This document shows, in pieces, positions 11,531-23,640 of a stretch of 64,000 nucleotides of DNA. How positions within the stretch are numbered: the stretch's first letter is position 1; each line of letters begins with the position of its first letter. Source of the stretch: Methylopila sp. Yamaguchi (GTDB taxonomy: Bacteria; Pseudomonadota; Alphaproteobacteria; Rhizobiales; Methylopilaceae); the NCBI RefSeq assembly GCF_002897035.1, contig NZ_BAUX01000015.1, forward strand, positions 1-64,000. The letters are read 5' to 3'. The notes under the pieces were generated by a model. It did no database searches. It was given only the letters and a program-made list of their open reading frames with translations, and was not told the origin of the DNA. Position numbers and translations under genes: made by a program.

Positions 11531-12163
11531 ATGGAGCGGTTCCGACTCTTGCTCGTGACGAGCAATGAGGCCCTAAAGCTCACGCTGTCGCTCGTCGCGG
11601 TCATTTTAGTCGCGATCCTGATCTTCGTTCCAGCGGAGAGGCTCACGGGAACGCCGGTCGGCGACGTGATCTTCAAGATCGCGCGGTCGATCCGAATTGA
11701 TCCAGAGACGCTTCAGGCGAAACGGGACCTGAAGGTGGCGGAAGCAACGGCTGTAGGCGATCAGGCGGCGGAGACGGCGGTCGAAGCCCGAGGGGCAATT
11801 CCGACTGCAGTTCAGGACCGAGTGCAACGCGCAACCGACGCGGCGCTTCGGGCCTCGATAGAAGCGCAACGCGCCGGCGCGCCGGCTGCCTTCACGGGAA
11901 ATGCTGTGGTTTTTGGCGCTGACCGCCTGCTGCGGGACGCTATCAACGAGGTGACGCCGTTCACGGGGGCGCGGATCTTCCGACGACAGGGCTTCTACCG
12001 GAGCGTGCTGCCCGTCGCCACGTCCGACGCCGCACAGATGGCGTTGTCGCAGATGCGCGCGAAGATTCCAGATCGAGCGCCCTATCTGGTTGATCTGGCG
12101 AAGTGGTGCCCATCCCCGCGGCAGGAGACCGAAAACGGCGTGCCCATCACAGATTGCCCCTGA
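11531..12163 (+). CDS. Small membrane-anchored orphan protein
   Basis: A 210-residue protein not recognised. Residues about 14-33 form one strong transmembrane segment ([16 protein letters not shown]), followed by an Ala/Glu-rich, probably helical stretch (about 65-120) and a C-terminal region with two cysteines (WCPSPRQ and TDCP). It lies in the 11353-12222 interval between aspS and rnd, is less GC-biased than its neighbours, and may be a lineage-specific acquisition. An opposite-strand frame covers nearly the same bases, so translation should be confirmed. Confidence 0.5.
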   Translation: MERFRLLLVTSNEALKLTLSLVAVILVAILIFVPAERLTGTPVGDVIFKIARSIRIDPETLQAKRDLKVAEATAVGDQAAETAVEARGAIPTAVQDRVQRATDAALRASIEAQRAGAPAAFTGNAVVFGADRLLRDAINEVTPFTGARIFRRQGFYRSVLPVATSDAAQMALSQMRAKIPDRAPYLVDLAKWCPSPRQETENGVPITDCP

Positions 12164-12222
12164 CATTCGCGCAACGGCGAGACATGACGGTGGCGATCGA
12201 CTCCGCTATATGCGGAGACGAC

Positions 12223-13473
12223 ATGATGATCACTGCAACCGCCGACCTCGCCGCCGCCTGCGCCCGCCTCGCCCGCTCCCCTTACGTGACGGTCGACACC
12301 GAGTTTCTGCGCGAAACCACCTTCTGGCCAAAACTCTGCGTCGTGCAGCTCGCCGACGACGAGGGCCCAGTCGTGGTCGACGCGCTCGCGCCGGACATCG
12401 ACCTCCAGCCGCTGTTTGACCTGATGGCGAATGAGAGCGTGCTGAAGGTGTTCCACGCCGGGCGGCAGGACATCGAGATCTTCCATCATCTCGCGGGACT
12501 CGTGCCGCATCCGGTGTTCGACACCCAGATCGCCGCCATGGTGTTGGGCTTCGGCGACAGCGTGTCCTACGACCAGCTGGTGCAGCGGACGACGGGCGTG
12601 ACGCTCGACAAGTCCTCGCGCTTCACCGATTGGAGCCGGCGCCCGCTGTCGGACGACCAGATCACCTACGCCATCGCCGACGTCACGCACCTCCGGACGG
12701 TCTACGCGAAGCTCTCCGCCGACCTCGTAAAGCGGGGCCGCGCCGAGTGGCTGGTGGAGGAAATGGAGGTGCTCACCTCCCCCGCGACCTACCGCGCCGA
12801 GCCGGATGACGCGTGGCAGCGGTTTCGGTCGCGGGTAAAGAAGCCGCGCGACCTCGCCGTGCTGATGGAGGTCGCCGCCTGGCGCGAGCGCGAGGCGCAG
12901 GGCCGCGACGTGCCGCGCTCACGGGTTCTGAAGGACGACGCCCTGCTCGAGGTCGCGACCCGCGCGCCGAAGACCGCCGACGCGCTCGGCGGCCTGCGCA
13001 CCTTTCCGCGCGGCTACGAACGCTCGCGGGCGGGGCAGGAGATTCTGGAGGCGGTCGCCCGTGGGCTCGCGCTCGATCCCGCGAGCCTGCCGGAGATCGA
13101 TCGCGACCGCGGCGGGGCGGGCGCGAACCCGGCGACCGTCGAATTGCTGAAGGTTCTGCTTCGCATGATCGCCGAGCAGAACGCGGTCGCAGCCAAGATC
13201 ATCGCGAACAGCGACGACCTCGAGCGGATCGCCGCCGACGACGCGGCCGAGGTTCCGGCCCTGCACGGCTGGCGTCGCGAGCTGTTCGGCGACAAGGCGC
13301 TCAAGCTGAAGGCGGGCGAGCTCGCGCTCGCGGTCGAGCGCGGACGCGTGGTGACGCTCGCCCGCGATCCGGCGGAGGACGGCCCCCTGCCCGCCCCACA
13401 GCCCCGTCGCCGTCGCGGAGGCCGAGGCGAACGCGCCGCCGACCCGGCGAGCGCGCCAGTCGCCGGCGACTGA
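12223..13473 (+). CDS. rnd: Ribonuclease D
   Basis: A 416-residue 3'-to-5' exoribonuclease that trims tRNA precursors. The DEDD exonuclease residues are visible: VDTEF near residue 19, Asp in [12 protein letters not shown], and the Y-x-x-x-D of [13 protein letters not shown] domains follow, and the C-terminus is an Arg-rich low-complexity tail. The start ATG at 12223 (MMITATADL) has GGAG at 12214-12217; an in-frame ATG at 12184 would add 13 residues. It is convergent with ppx, with only 48 nt between the stops. Confidence 0.93.
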   Translation: MMITATADLAAACARLARSPYVTVDTEFLRETTFWPKLCVVQLADDEGPVVVDALAPDIDLQPLFDLMANESVLKVFHAGRQDIEIFHHLAGLVPHPVFDTQIAAMVLGFGDSVSYDQLVQRTTGVTLDKSSRFTDWSRRPLSDDQITYAIADVTHLRTVYAKLSADLVKRGRAEWLVEEMEVLTSPATYRAEPDDAWQRFRSRVKKPRDLAVLMEVAAWREREAQGRDVPRSRVLKDDALLEVATRAPKTADALGGLRTFPRGYERSRAGQEILEAVARGLALDPASLPEIDRDRGGAGANPATVELLKVLLRMIAEQNAVAAKIIANSDDLERIAADDAAEVPALHGWRRELFGDKALKLKAGELALAVERGRVVTLARDPAEDGPLPAPQPRRRRGGRGERAADPASAPVAGD

Positions 13474-13521
13474 CCCGCTTCTTATCCGGACTGCAAGGCC
13501 GAGCGCCGACGAGTTGGCGTC

Positions 13522-15093
13522 TCAGACCTCGATGATCGCCGTCGGCCGTCCAAGCATCTTGCCGAGCTTGGCCAAGCGGTTGCGCAGGCGGTCACTGGTT
13601 AGATCGCCGAGTTCGGCGGGCAGCCGCAGCGTGAGCACGCCTTTGCGCATGGTGAGCGGGGCGCGGGGCAGCACGTCCGGCACCGAGGCCGAGACGAGGT
13701 AGCCCACCCGCATCGCGCCGCCGAGGATGCGCGCCCGGTCGAGGATGCGGGTGGAGGCGATCTCGCGTATGCGCGGGCTCGACTCGTCGTCGAGCAGGCC
13801 CATGTGGCGGTAGTAGACCGCGAGCGCGATGAAGGCGCGGCCGGGATGGTCGAGCCCTGTCAGCGCGGCGTGAGCGATGGTTTCGAGACTCTGCTGGCCG
13901 CGGTAATCGGGATGCGCGCGCCAGGCGATGTCGGCCAGATGGCAGGCTGCGTGCCGCCAGCGCTTCTCTTCGGCCTCCTCGTCGAGATCCACGCTGCGGA
14001 ACAGCCGGTCGGTCCAGTCCACGAGGTCGAAGCCGTGCCGGGGGGCGCGCGACCGGAGATAGCCGAGATCGATCGCGGTGCTGATCAGAGGATCCTGACG
14101 CCGGCCATCGTCGTCCAGCAGCTCGAACAGCAGCCCTTCGCGGACGCCGAGCGCGGACATGACGACTTCGCTCGGCTTGCCGATCCGGATGATGTGCTCG
14201 AGCACCAGCGCGCCATAGGCGAGCAGCGGGCGACGTTCGGCGGACACGGTCGAGACGCCCGGCAGCGTCTCGGGATCGACGCGGCGAACGAGGCGGCAGA
14301 ACTCCAGCGCTTCCTTGGCCGGGATGGTGTAGCCGTGGAGGACGTGGAGCGGGTAGTTCTTCTGCACCATGTGCATGTGAGCGAGCGCCCGCCAGGTGCC
14401 GCCGACGGCGTAGAACGTTCGATCTTTCAGCTTGCCGAGCGCCGTAACGCCGTCGAGCGCGTCGCGGACAAGCCGGTCTGCTTTCTTGATGGAGCGCTCG
14501 GAGGCGTCCTGAAGGCGCAGGCCCCCGAGGGGGTGCGTCGAGCCCTCGCCGACCTTCGTCTTCGAGATGTTGACGAGCTCCAGGCTGCCGCCGCCGAGGT
14601 CGCCCACCACGCCATTCGGCCGGTAGACGCCGGAGACGACGCCGAGCGCCGAGAGCTCCGCCTCGCGCTTGCCCGACAGCAAGCCGACCTTCACGCCGCA
14701 GATGCTTTCGGCTTCGGCGATGAAGGCGGCGCCGTTCTCGGCGTCGCGCGCGGCGGCGGTCGCCAGCACGTAGAGCCGCTCGACGCCCATGCCGTCGCTC
14801 AGCGCACGAAACCGCCGCAGCGCCGCGAGCGCCTTCGCCATGCTGGCGTCCGACAGCTTGCCGGTGACCGCGACCGAGCGGCCAAGCGCGCATAGCTCCT
14901 TCTCGTTGAACAGCGCCGTCGGCGCGCGGGTGAGGCCCTCGTAGACCACAAGCCGGACCGAGTTCGATCCGATGTCGATGATCGCCACAGGCGCGCCGCA
15001 CGGCAGACGACCCGGCGGCAGGGCGCGCTTGGAGACCAGAGCCTTCCGCCCGGCCTCCACGGCGTCCGCGGACGCGAGAGAGGCCTCAGCCAC
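13522..15093 (-). CDS. ppx: Exopolyphosphatase, Ppx/GppA family
   Basis: A 523-residue member of the ASKHA ATPase-fold family. The phosphate-binding signatures [17 protein letters not shown] (about residues 37-53) and [13 protein letters not shown] (mid-protein) are clear, and the C-terminal half is the HD-like domain usual in this family. It removes terminal phosphate from polyphosphate and/or pppGpp. It starts at GTG 15093, overlapping the ppk stop by 8 nt, so synthesis and degradation of polyphosphate are translationally coupled. It is the last gene of the operon. Confidence 0.92.
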   Translation of the reverse strand: MAEASLASADAVEAGRKALVSKRALPPGRLPCGAPVAIIDIGSNSVRLVVYEGLTRAPTALFNEKELCALGRSVAVTGKLSDASMAKALAALRRFRALSDGMGVERLYVLATAAARDAENGAAFIAEAESICGVKVGLLSGKREAELSALGVVSGVYRPNGVVGDLGGGSLELVNISKTKVGEGSTHPLGGLRLQDASERSIKKADRLVRDALDGVTALGKLKDRTFYAVGGTWRALAHMHMVQKNYPLHVLHGYTIPAKEALEFCRLVRRVDPETLPGVSTVSAERRPLLAYGALVLEHIIRIGKPSEVVMSALGVREGLLFELLDDDGRRQDPLISTAIDLGYLRSRAPRHGFDLVDWTDRLFRSVDLDEEAEEKRWRHAACHLADIAWRAHPDYRGQQSLETIAHAALTGLDHPGRAFIALAVYYRHMGLLDDESSPRIREIASTRILDRARILGGAMRVGYLVSASVPDVLPRAPLTMRKGVLTLRLPAELGDLTSDRLRNRLAKLGKMLGRPTAIIEV

Positions 15094-17389
15094 GCTTGGC
15101 CAACCGTCGAGGTGAGCTTGTCTTCACGGATTTCCCTCGTCCCGAGAGGCTCGGATTGGTCATGAAGTACTGGTGCGCGTTGAAGGGCTCTTCGCCCTCC
15201 ACGGGCACGATGCGGCGCGAGGTCCCGTCCGGCAACAGCGCCCAGCTCTGCTGGTTGTCCTTGAGGTTCGCCACCATGATCTGGTCGAGCACCTGCTCGT
15301 GCACGGTCGGATTGAGGATCGGCAGCATGGCTTCGACGCGGCGGTCGAGGTTGCGCTGCATCAGATCGGCCGAGGAGATGTAGACGTGGGCCTGCGGCGA
15401 CGGCAAGCCGGAGCCGGCGCCGAAGGCGTAGATGCGGCTGTGTTCCAAGAACCGGCCGACGATCGACTTCACCCGGATGTTCTCCGACAGTCCCGCGACG
15501 CCGGGCCTCAGCGAACACATGCCGCGGACCACGCAGTCGACCTGCACGCCGGCGCGGCTGGCGTCATAGAGCGAGTCGATGATCTCGGGATCCACGAGGC
15601 TGTTGCACTTCACCCAGATCGCGGCTGGACGGCCCGCCTTCGCGTGGGCGATCTCCTCCTTGACGTGGCCGAGGAAGCGCTTGCGCAGGGTGTGCGGCGA
15701 GGCCGCCATGCGCTCGAGCTCGGCCGGCTCGGCGTAGCCCGTGATGAAGTTGAACAACCGTCCGACGTCGCGTCCGATCACGGGATCGGCGGTGAAGAAC
15801 GACAGGTCCGTGTAAATCCGAGCCGTGATCGGATGGTAGTTGCCCGTGCCGACGTGGCAGTAAGTCGTGAGCCCGCCGCCCTCGCGGCGCACCACCAGCG
15901 ACAGCTTGGAGTGCGTCTTCAGCTCGATGAAGCCGAACACCACCTGCACGCCAGCGCGCTCCAGATCGCGCGACCAGCGGATGTTCGCCTCTTCGTCGAA
16001 GCGGGCCTTCAGCTCCACCAGCGCCGTGACGACCTTCCCGGCTTCGGCCGCCTCCGCGAGGGCCTTCACGATCGGGCTGTCGGACGAGGTGCGGTAGAGC
16101 GTCTGCTTGATCGCGACCACGTTCGGGTCGCGCGCCGCCTGATTCAGGAACTGCACCACCACGTCGAAACTCTCGTAGGGGTGGTGGACGACGATGTCCT
16201 TCTCGCGGATCGCGGCGAAGCAATCGCCGCCCGCGTCTCGGACGCGCTCGGGGAAGCGCGGGTTGTAGGCCTTGAACTTCAGGTCGGGCCGATCAATCGA
16301 GACGATCTGGTTGAGATCGCCCAGCGCGAGCACGCCGTCGACGACGAACACCTCGTCGTCGGACACGCCGAGCGCCGCCACCACAAAGGCCCGCAGCTCC
16401 GGCGGCATGGTGTTCTCGATCTCAAGGCGGATCACCGAGCCACGGCGCCGCTGCTTCAGCGCGCTCTCGAACAGGCGGACGAGATCCTCCGCCTCCTCCT
16501 CCACTTCGAGGTCGCTGTCGCGGATGACGCGGAAGCCGGCCTGCGCCTTGACCTCGTAGCCGGGGAACAGACGCCCGATGAAGAGGCCGATCACCTGCTC
16601 GAGCCCAATGAACCGGGTGACGCCGGGTTCGCTCTCCGGGAGGCGAATGGCGCGGTCGATCCGGGCGGGGATGCGGATCAGGGCGTTCAGCGGCCGGGCG
16701 TCACGCTGGCGGGCGAGCTGCAGCGCGATGGTGAGCCCGAGGTTGGGGATGAACGGGAAGGGATGCGCCGGATCGACCGCGAGCGGCGTCAGCACCGGGA
16801 AGACATAGTTGAGGAAGTAGTCCTCAATCCAGACCCGCTCCGTCCGCGTCAGCGCCGAGGCCTCGACCAGGGAAATGCCGGCCGCCTCCAGCTGGGTGCG
16901 AAGCTCCAGCCAGCGGATCTGCTGGTCGCGGGCGAGCGAGGAGACGACCTCGCCGATCTTCGCCAGCTGCTCGGCAGGCGTCAGGCCGTCGGGGCTCCGC
17001 TCGACGAGGCCCGAGCGGAGCTGGCCGCGCAGGCCCGCGACCCGGACCATGAAGAACTCGTCGAGGTTGTTCGCGGAGATCGAGAGAAACCGGAGCTGCT
17101 CGAGCAGCGGGTGCGAGGCGTTCGAGGCCTCTTCCAGCACGCGCCGGTTGAACCAGATCCAGGAAATCTCGCGGTTCACGAAGCGGGAGGGGTCGCCCTG
17201 GCGGTCCGCGGCGACAGGCTCGGGCGCCGACTCCAGCTTGGCTTCGGCGATTGCGGCCCGGGGCGGCACGCTTGCGATCTCGGCCATCGGCTCGGTCTCC
17301 GTCGGTGTCGGCGCCGCCGGCGGAGGCGCAGGCTTCCGGACGCGGCGCGGTTGCATACGACGAACGGATGACGGTTTGGCGACGTCCAT
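15086..17389 (-). CDS. ppk1: Polyphosphate kinase 1
   Basis: A 767-residue PPK1. After a Pro/Glu-rich N-terminal extension of about 55 residues come the N-domain ([19 protein letters not shown]) and the head domain. The two phospholipase-D-like catalytic domains carry the autophosphorylated His in [12 protein letters not shown] and the AIKQTLYRT motif. It reversibly polymerises the gamma phosphate of ATP into polyphosphate, usually at the membrane. The start ATG (MDVAKPSSV) is 2 nt after the hda stop. The long open frame running further upstream through hda is an artefact. Confidence 0.95.
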   Translation of the reverse strand: MDVAKPSSVRRMQPRRVRKPAPPPAAPTPTETEPMAEIASVPPRAAIAEAKLESAPEPVAADRQGDPSRFVNREISWIWFNRRVLEEASNASHPLLEQLRFLSISANNLDEFFMVRVAGLRGQLRSGLVERSPDGLTPAEQLAKIGEVVSSLARDQQIRWLELRTQLEAAGISLVEASALTRTERVWIEDYFLNYVFPVLTPLAVDPAHPFPFIPNLGLTIALQLARQRDARPLNALIRIPARIDRAIRLPESEPGVTRFIGLEQVIGLFIGRLFPGYEVKAQAGFRVIRDSDLEVEEEAEDLVRLFESALKQRRRGSVIRLEIENTMPPELRAFVVAALGVSDDEVFVVDGVLALGDLNQIVSIDRPDLKFKAYNPRFPERVRDAGGDCFAAIREKDIVVHHPYESFDVVVQFLNQAARDPNVVAIKQTLYRTSSDSPIVKALAEAAEAGKVVTALVELKARFDEEANIRWSRDLERAGVQVVFGFIELKTHSKLSLVVRREGGGLTTYCHVGTGNYHPITARIYTDLSFFTADPVIGRDVGRLFNFITGYAEPAELERMAASPHTLRKRFLGHVKEEIAHAKAGRPAAIWVKCNSLVDPEIIDSLYDASRAGVQVDCVVRGMCSLRPGVAGLSENIRVKSIVGRFLEHSRIYAFGAGSGLPSPQAHVYISSADLMQRNLDRRVEAMLPILNPTVHEQVLDQIMVANLKDNQQSWALLPDGTSRRIVPVEGEEPFNAHQYFMTNPSLSGRGKSVKTSSPRRLAKRG

Positions 17390-17391
17390 CT

Positions 17392-18075
17392 TCAGTCTTC
17401 CTGGTCCCTCATGCGGGCGAGGACGTCCGCGGCGAGGCCCCGGCCGACCGGCCTGCTCCGCGCAAGCGATTCCCGATCGAGAGCGTCGACGAGATCGCTC
17501 AGCGCGCCAAGCGACCGCTCGGCGTGGCGCGCGACGTATTCGACGACATCCGCCTCGACCACAAGCTGACGATCGTCGATCAGCTTCACAAGCACCGCCT
17601 TCATGGTGGCGTCGTCCGGCGCCTCCAGCCGCGCGACGGGGAGAGCGCGCAGGCGGGAGGCTAGGTCCGGCAGCGTGGGCCAGAGCGCGGTCGGCACGCT
17701 TCGCGCCGTGACGAGCAGATGCGCCCGGCGCTCCCGCGCGAGGTTGAGCACATGGAACAACGCGTTTTCGTCTGCGCCTTCGGCGCCGTCGAGCAGCACG
17801 CGCGGCTCGTCTCCAGCCGCCCGCAGCGCGGCGATCGCCTGGTCCGGCGTCAGCGTAACCGCGGCGCCGCTCGCCCGCGCCCAGATGGCGCCGAGATGAC
17901 TCTTGCCGGCGCCCGGGCCGCCGACGAGCAGCAGCAGCCGGTCCGGCCAGCGCGGCCATCCCGTCACCAGCGCATGCGCCTCCGCGTTCGGCGGGGCCAC
18001 GAGGAAGTCCTCGTCGCCGAACCGCGCCACGTGGGGCAGCGACAGCGGAATCTGACGCGGCGCGTCGCGGACCAT
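17392..18075 (-). CDS. hda: Hda/HdaA, regulatory inactivator of DnaA
   Basis: A 227-residue DnaA-like AAA+ protein without the DNA-binding domain IV. It opens [15 protein letters not shown], where the QIPLSL segment is the beta-clamp-binding type motif. It has a Walker A ([10 protein letters not shown]), a Walker B-like VLLDGAE and a sensor-2 region. With the DNA-loaded sliding clamp it stimulates ATP hydrolysis by DnaA and so prevents re-initiation of replication. It sits 8 nt after the AI-2E-family gene and 2 nt before ppk, a common alphaproteobacterial order. Confidence 0.88.
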   Translation of the reverse strand: MVRDAPRQIPLSLPHVARFGDEDFLVAPPNAEAHALVTGWPRWPDRLLLLVGGPGAGKSHLGAIWARASGAAVTLTPDQAIAALRAAGDEPRVLLDGAEGADENALFHVLNLARERRAHLLVTARSVPTALWPTLPDLASRLRALPVARLEAPDDATMKAVLVKLIDDRQLVVEADVVEYVARHAERSLGALSDLVDALDRESLARSRPVGRGLAADVLARMRDQED

Positions 18076-18083
18076 GCGGCGGC

Positions 18084-19274
18084 TCAGACGGCGTCCGGGG
18101 AGGGCGCGGGCGGCGGCACCGCGACCGGCGGAGCCGCGACCGCCTCGGCGGGCTTCGTCGGGGTGAACTTCGGGCCGAACAGGCTCGCGCCTGTGGGCCC
18201 GCCCGGAAGCACCGCGGGACCCTCTTCGCCTGTGAAGAACGGGCTTTCCAGGTAGCGGTGGAGGGCGAACCGGACGAGCACCCCGACGGCGGCGGCCAGC
18301 GGCACCGCGACCAGCAGGCCGACGAATCCGAAGAGGTACCCGAAGGCGACGAGGGCGAACATCAGCCACACCGGGTGGAGCCCAACGGAGCGGCCGACGA
18401 GACGGGGCTGAAGGATGTTGCCTTCCACGAACTGGCCGAAGACGAAAATGCCGAGCACGAGCGCCACCATGGTCCAGTCCGGCCAGAACTGGACGATCGC
18501 GACCGAGACCGAAACAATCAGCCCGGTGATCGACCCGATGTACGGGATGAAGCCGATCAACCCCGCGCCGAGACCGATGAGCAGGCCGAAGTTGAGCCCG
18601 ACCATGCTCAGCGCGATCGCATAGAACGTCCCGAGCAGCAGGCACACCAGCGCTTGGCCGCGCACAAAGCCGGCCACGCCGCCGTCGATCTCCCGCGCAA
18701 GCCTCCGGATGGTCTCGCGGTGCCGCAGCGGCGTCCAGCTGTCGACCGTCTCAACCATGCGGTCCCAGTCGATCAGCATGTAGAAGGCGACGACGGGGGT
18801 GACCACGAGCAGGCTCAGAATCGACATCAGCGCCTGGCCGCCGGTCCAGAGCGAGGCGAGGAACGAAGTCGCCCAGTTGACGCCTTGGCTGACGAACGAT
18901 CCGAACGAAGAGCGCAGCTGCCCCATCCCCTGCCCCACCATGCGCTCCACCCAGGGCTGGCTCGACACCAGCTCCTGAAGCTTCTGCACGGTCTGCGGCA
19001 GGCGCTCGATGAAGCTCGCGAGCTGCGACCCCAGCAGCGGCGCGACGAGCATGATGATAGCGACGAACAGCACGAGCACCGAGGCGAGGATCACCACAGT
19101 CGCGGCGATGCGCGGAAGGCCGAGCCGCTCCAGCCGGTCGGCGATCGGATCGAGCAGATAGGCCAGCGCAAGGCCGGCTACGAAGGGCAGCAGGATGCCG
19201 GAGAACAGGAGCAGGAAGATCGCCAGAACGGCGAGCGCTCCCAGCCAGAACAAAAGCTGCCGTTGCAACGCCAT
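18084..19274 (-). CDS. AI-2E family (PerM/TqsA-like) membrane permease
   Basis: A 396-residue protein with about seven to eight membrane segments in the arrangement typical of the AI-2E/PerM family. There are two N-terminal helices, a soluble region with [16 protein letters not shown], and a C-terminal block carrying [20 protein letters not shown]. The C-terminal tail (about 345-396) is Pro/Ala-rich and cytosolic. Family members export small molecules or ions; the substrate is not predictable here. It is the first gene of the permease-hda-ppk-ppx operon and is divergent from purM across a 213-nt gap (19275-19487) that holds GC-rich inverted repeats but no gene. Confidence 0.85.
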   Translation of the reverse strand: MALQRQLLFWLGALAVLAIFLLLFSGILLPFVAGLALAYLLDPIADRLERLGLPRIAATVVILASVLVLFVAIIMLVAPLLGSQLASFIERLPQTVQKLQELVSSQPWVERMVGQGMGQLRSSFGSFVSQGVNWATSFLASLWTGGQALMSILSLLVVTPVVAFYMLIDWDRMVETVDSWTPLRHRETIRRLAREIDGGVAGFVRGQALVCLLLGTFYAIALSMVGLNFGLLIGLGAGLIGFIPYIGSITGLIVSVSVAIVQFWPDWTMVALVLGIFVFGQFVEGNILQPRLVGRSVGLHPVWLMFALVAFGYLFGFVGLLVAVPLAAAVGVLVRFALHRYLESPFFTGEEGPAVLPGGPTGASLFGPKFTPTKPAEAVAAPPVAVPPPAPSPDAV

Positions 19275-19487
19275 TGGTCGACTTTCGCTGACGGCCCCGG
19301 GGCCCGGGCCAAGCCGGCCCGGCTGTGCGGTTGCGCGTCCGCTGAAACGCCTTCGCAGCCGCGAGTTATGCTCCCGCCGCGTCGGGGGTCAAGACGGCTA
19401 TCGGCGGCGTTCCCCTCGGCCCTGCTGTTGCGCGCATTCCGGCGTCGGTCTAAGGGGTCGGCCCAGAGCGACGCGGAGCTGAGATCC

Positions 19488-20578
<1,091 letters not shown>

Positions 20579-20582
<4 letters not shown>

Positions 20583-21226
20583 GCCGCCTGCGCGTCGCGG
20601 TCCTGGTCTCCGGCCGCGGCTCCAACATGGCCGCCCTGATCGACGCCGCGGCGGAGCCGGCGTTCCCCGCCGAGATCGTCGCGGTGATCTCCAACCGGCC
20701 GAACGCCGGCGCGTTGGCGGTCGCCACGCGCGCCGGGATCGCGACCAGGGTCGTCGATCACAAGGCCTACGCCGACCGGGCGACCTTCGACGCCGCCCTC
20801 GACGCCGCCCTGCGCGACGTCGCGCCGGACCTCGTCTGCCTCGCCGGCTTCATGCGAATTCTGACCGACGGCTTCATCGCGGGCTGGGCGGGTCGGCTGA
20901 TCAACATCCACCCGGCCCTGCTGCCGAGCTTCAAGGGCCTCGACACCCACGCCCGCGCGCTCGCGGCGGGGGTCAGGCTCCACGGCTGCACGGTGCACGT
21001 GGTTACGCCGGAGATGGACTCCGGCCCGATCATCGCCCAGGCGGCGGTGCCCGTGCTCGACGGCGACGACGAGGAGTCGCTTGCGGCCCGCGTTCTCGCG
21101 GCGGAGCATCTGCTCTACGTCCGGGCGCTGAAGCTTTGGGCCCAGGGCCGCGTTCGGCTGGAGGGCGATCGCGTGCGCGTGGACGCCGGCGACGACGCCC
21201 ACGCCACGGCCCTGATCTGGCCCTGA
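20579..21226 (+). CDS. purN: Phosphoribosylglycinamide formyltransferase
   Basis: A 215-residue 10-formyl-THF-dependent GAR transformylase, third step of purine synthesis. Motifs are [18 protein letters not shown], the catalytic [12 protein letters not shown], and [13 protein letters not shown] with the catalytic Asp. It overlaps purM by 4 nt. A strong hairpin (21292-21317) follows at 66 nt. Confidence 0.96.
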
Positions 21227-21291
21227 CGGCCTTCGGACGATCTCCCTCGTCGCAAGCGGCGCTGCCTACGAGGCGTCCAACGCAAAGCAAA

Positions 21292-21317
21292 ACGGCCGGC
21301 GCATGAGCGCCGGCCGT
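21292..21317. terminator. Bidirectional hairpin between purN and terC
   Basis: A perfect 11-bp stem, ACGGCCGGCGC paired with GCGCCGGCCGT, with the loop ATGA. It is followed by TCTCGTTT on the plus strand and by TTTTGCTTTG on the minus strand, so it can serve both converging transcripts. Confidence 0.75.
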
Positions 21318-21348
21318 TCTCGTTTGAGCTAAACCCGTGTCGATAGGA

Positions 21349-21370
21349 CGAGGAGCCCGAAGGCTCCTCG
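21349..21370 (-). terminator. Second hairpin downstream of terC
   Basis: A 9-bp stem, CGAGGAGCC paired with GGCTCCTCG, with a CGAA loop, 9 nt beyond the terC stop. It lacks a good T-run and probably protects the 3' end or assists the terminator at 21292-21317. Confidence 0.4.
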
Positions 21371-21378
21371 CGCCGGCC

Positions 21379-22152
21379 TTACGAGGCGTCCTTGATCGTG
21401 CCTTCCACCGTCGCATGGCGCCGGCGCTTGATCACGAAGGCGACGCCGAGCACGAGGATCGCGCCGGCCGCGGCCGCGGCGTAGTGCAGCCACTTCACAG
21501 CCGTGACGCCGATGTCATGTTCGGGATCGGGCATCAGCAGCGAAGGATCGAAGCCCTTCAGCCAGTTGATGACGACGACGTCGCCCAGGATCATCTCGCC
21601 GGCGATCCAGCCCAGCAGGCCCGCGCCGATCCACACCAGGATCGGGAACTTCTGCAGGATGGCGCTGAGCAGGGTCGAGCCCGCGATGATCAGCGGAATC
21701 GTCAGCAGCAGCCCGAAGATGAAGAGCTCGGGATGTCCCTTCGCCGCCGCGGCGATCGCGACCACGTTGTCGAGGCTCATCACGGCGTCGGCGATTGCGA
21801 TGGTGCGCACCGCGCCCCAAAGGTTGGCGCTCGCCTCCACGTCCGCATGGTCCTCCTGCTCGTCGGTCGCGAGCTTGATCGCGATCCAGAACAGCAGCAG
21901 GCCGCCCGCGACCTTCAGGAAGGGCACGCCCAGCAGGAAGGTGATGAAGAAGGCGAAGATGATGCGCAGCCCAACCGCGGCGCCGGCGCCGAGCAGGATG
22001 CCGAGCTTGCGCTGATCGGGAGGGAGCTTGCGACAGGCGAGCGCGATGACGACCGCGTTGTCGCCCGACAGCAGCAGGTCGATCCAGATGATCTGCAGCA
22101 GAGAGATCCAGAACGTCGGCTGATCGAACGCGAAATTGAATTCCATGCGCAT
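21379..22152 (-). CDS. TerC family membrane protein (copy 1)
   Basis: A 257-residue protein with about seven membrane segments. The family signatures are LLSGDNAVVIALACRKLP near the N-terminus and AVMSLDNVVAIAA at mid-protein, each with a membrane-buried Asp-Asn pair. TerC proteins are linked to tellurite resistance and, in better studied cases, to Mn(II) export or metal loading of secreted enzymes. A second, distinct TerC gene lies 91 nt upstream in the same orientation. The start is either MRMEF (22152) or MEF (22146). Confidence 0.88.
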   Translation of the reverse strand: MRMEFNFAFDQPTFWISLLQIIWIDLLLSGDNAVVIALACRKLPPDQRKLGILLGAGAAVGLRIIFAFFITFLLGVPFLKVAGGLLLFWIAIKLATDEQEDHADVEASANLWGAVRTIAIADAVMSLDNVVAIAAAAKGHPELFIFGLLLTIPLIIAGSTLLSAILQKFPILVWIGAGLLGWIAGEMILGDVVVINWLKGFDPSLLMPDPEHDIGVTAVKWLHYAAAAAGAILVLGVAFVIKRRRHATVEGTIKDAS

Positions 22153-22243
22153 CCCCTAAAGCCGCGCGTTCGCGGCGCATGTTGACGTTCAAGGCGAGCC
22201 TGAAGCGCAGCCCCGTGGGGTCACGTCCCGGTCGCAGCGTTCT

Positions 22244-22942
22244 TCAGGACGTCGCGCTCTGACGGCCGTTGCGGGTCTTCGCCCGCCGGACGAGCCATCC
22301 GACCGCCACGACAACAACCGCCAAGGTGACGGCGGCCGTCGTCTCCCAGCTGTGGACGTACTCGCCGCCGAAGCGATCGACCAAGGCGACGTCGTCCACG
22401 AGCATCTCGCCGGCGACGAACCCGAGGAGCGCGGCGCCGGCCCACACGATGAGCGGGAACCGGTCCATGACTGCGAGGATGACGGCGCTCCCGGCGACGA
22501 TCATCGGAACCGAGATACCAAGACCTGCGATGAGAAGCCCGAAGTGATCGCCGGCCACGCCTGCGATCGCGATCACATTATCGAGACTCATAACCACATC
22601 TGCGACAGCGATCGTTCCGACCGCGCGCAGCAGGCTCTCCGACGTCTTGACGTCGCCCTCGCCCTCGTCGTTGGGCGTCAGCAGGTCCACCGCAATGTAA
22701 AGCAGCGCGAGCGCGCCCACGATCTTGAGGTATGGCACCCCGAGCAGCGCCACGATGATGACCGTGAACAGGATGCGGAGCGCGATCGCGACGCCGGCGC
22801 CGAGGATCATCCCCATCCGGCGCTGACCGCCCGGCAGCCCGCGGCAGGCCATCGCGATGACGACCGCGTTGTCTCCCGACAAGAGGGCGTTGATCCAGAT
22901 GATCTCGCCCAGCGCGAGCCAATCCACCGAGCCGAGTGTCAT
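22244..22942 (-). CDS. TerC family membrane protein (copy 2)
   Basis: A 232-residue TerC protein with the same paired motifs (LLSGDNAVVIAMACRGLP and VVMSLDNVIAIAG). It is only partly similar to copy 1 elsewhere, so the duplication looks old. The ATG at 22942 is preceded by a GTGGGGGCAGG stretch; a TTG at 22957 would add 5 residues. It is probably co-transcribed with copy 1. Confidence 0.86.
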   Translation of the reverse strand: MTLGSVDWLALGEIIWINALLSGDNAVVIAMACRGLPGGQRRMGMILGAGVAIALRILFTVIIVALLGVPYLKIVGALALLYIAVDLLTPNDEGEGDVKTSESLLRAVGTIAVADVVMSLDNVIAIAGVAGDHFGLLIAGLGISVPMIVAGSAVILAVMDRFPLIVWAGAALLGFVAGEMLVDDVALVDRFGGEYVHSWETTAAVTLAVVVVAVGWLVRRAKTRNGRQSATS

Positions 22943-22957
22943 CGCCTGCCCCCACAA

Positions 22958-22994
22958 AATAAAACGACCGGCGCGTTTTGTCGCACGCCGGTCG
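22958..22994 (-). terminator. Rho-independent terminator of ndk
   Basis: A 9-bp perfect stem (CGACCGGCG and CGCCGGTCG), loop 12 nt. On the minus strand it is followed by TTTTATTTTG, a convincing T-tract 50 nt beyond the ndk stop. Confidence 0.75.
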
Positions 22995-23044
22995 CCGGGC
23001 CGCCAGAGGTTGGCATTCCGTATGTCAGTAGACTAAGGGCGGCG

Positions 23045-23467
23045 TCAGCCGACGATCTCTTCGTCCTTGAAGAAGTAGGCGATCTCCTCCTTCGCGGTCT
23101 CAGGCGCGTCGGAGCCGTGCACCGAGTTCGCCTCGATCGACTCGGCGAGGTCCTTGCGGATCGTGCCTTCGGCGGCGTTCGCGGGGTTGGTCGCGCCCAT
23201 GACGTCGCGGTACGTCGCGACGGCGTTCTCGCCCTCGAGGACCTGAACCACCACCGGGCCGGAGATCATGAAGCTGACGAGGTCGTTGAAGAACGGCCGC
23301 TCCTTGTGGACCGCGTAGAAGCCTTCGGCCTGCTCCTTGGTGAGCTGCAGGCGCTTCTGGGCGACGACGCGCAGGCCCGCGGCCTCGATGTAGGACAGCA
23401 CCTTGCCGGTGATGTTGCGACGGGTCGCATCGGGCTTGATGATGGAGAAGGTGCGCTCGAGAGCCAT
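23045..23467 (-). CDS. ndk: Nucleoside diphosphate kinase
   Basis: A 140-residue enzyme that equilibrates nucleoside di- and triphosphates through a phosphohistidine. It opens [17 protein letters not shown]. The active-site motif [16 protein letters not shown] contains the catalytic His. It is monocistronic, with its own terminator downstream. The upstream gap 23468-23704 has no gene. Confidence 0.97.
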   Translation of the reverse strand: MALERTFSIIKPDATRRNITGKVLSYIEAAGLRVVAQKRLQLTKEQAEGFYAVHKERPFFNDLVSFMISGPVVVQVLEGENAVATYRDVMGATNPANAAEGTIRKDLAESIEANSVHGSDAPETAKEEIAYFFKDEEIVG

Positions 23468-23640
23468 TGGATCGCCTCGTGGTCTGGAAGGATGCGCGCG
23501 AGCCCGGCCCGAAACCGGCCGCCCGCCGCGCGAGAAACTGCGGAAAACGCGCGGGCTTATAACGTGGCGAGGGCCGTGGCGGAAGGGTCTGCGGCTCGCA
23601 AGCGGCTCCGCTACCGGGCGTTTTCAAGGCCGAAACGACT

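Noticed and set aside
11606-12166. Minus-strand frame opposite the orphan membrane protein
   Set aside because: The plus reading has a clean transmembrane segment and start; the minus reading has no recognisable features. Kept as a caution only.
17392-18645. Longer start for hda, making a fused 417-residue protein
   Set aside because: The extra N-terminus is antisense-like Arg-rich sequence overlapping the permease gene; Hda is normally about 220-240 residues.
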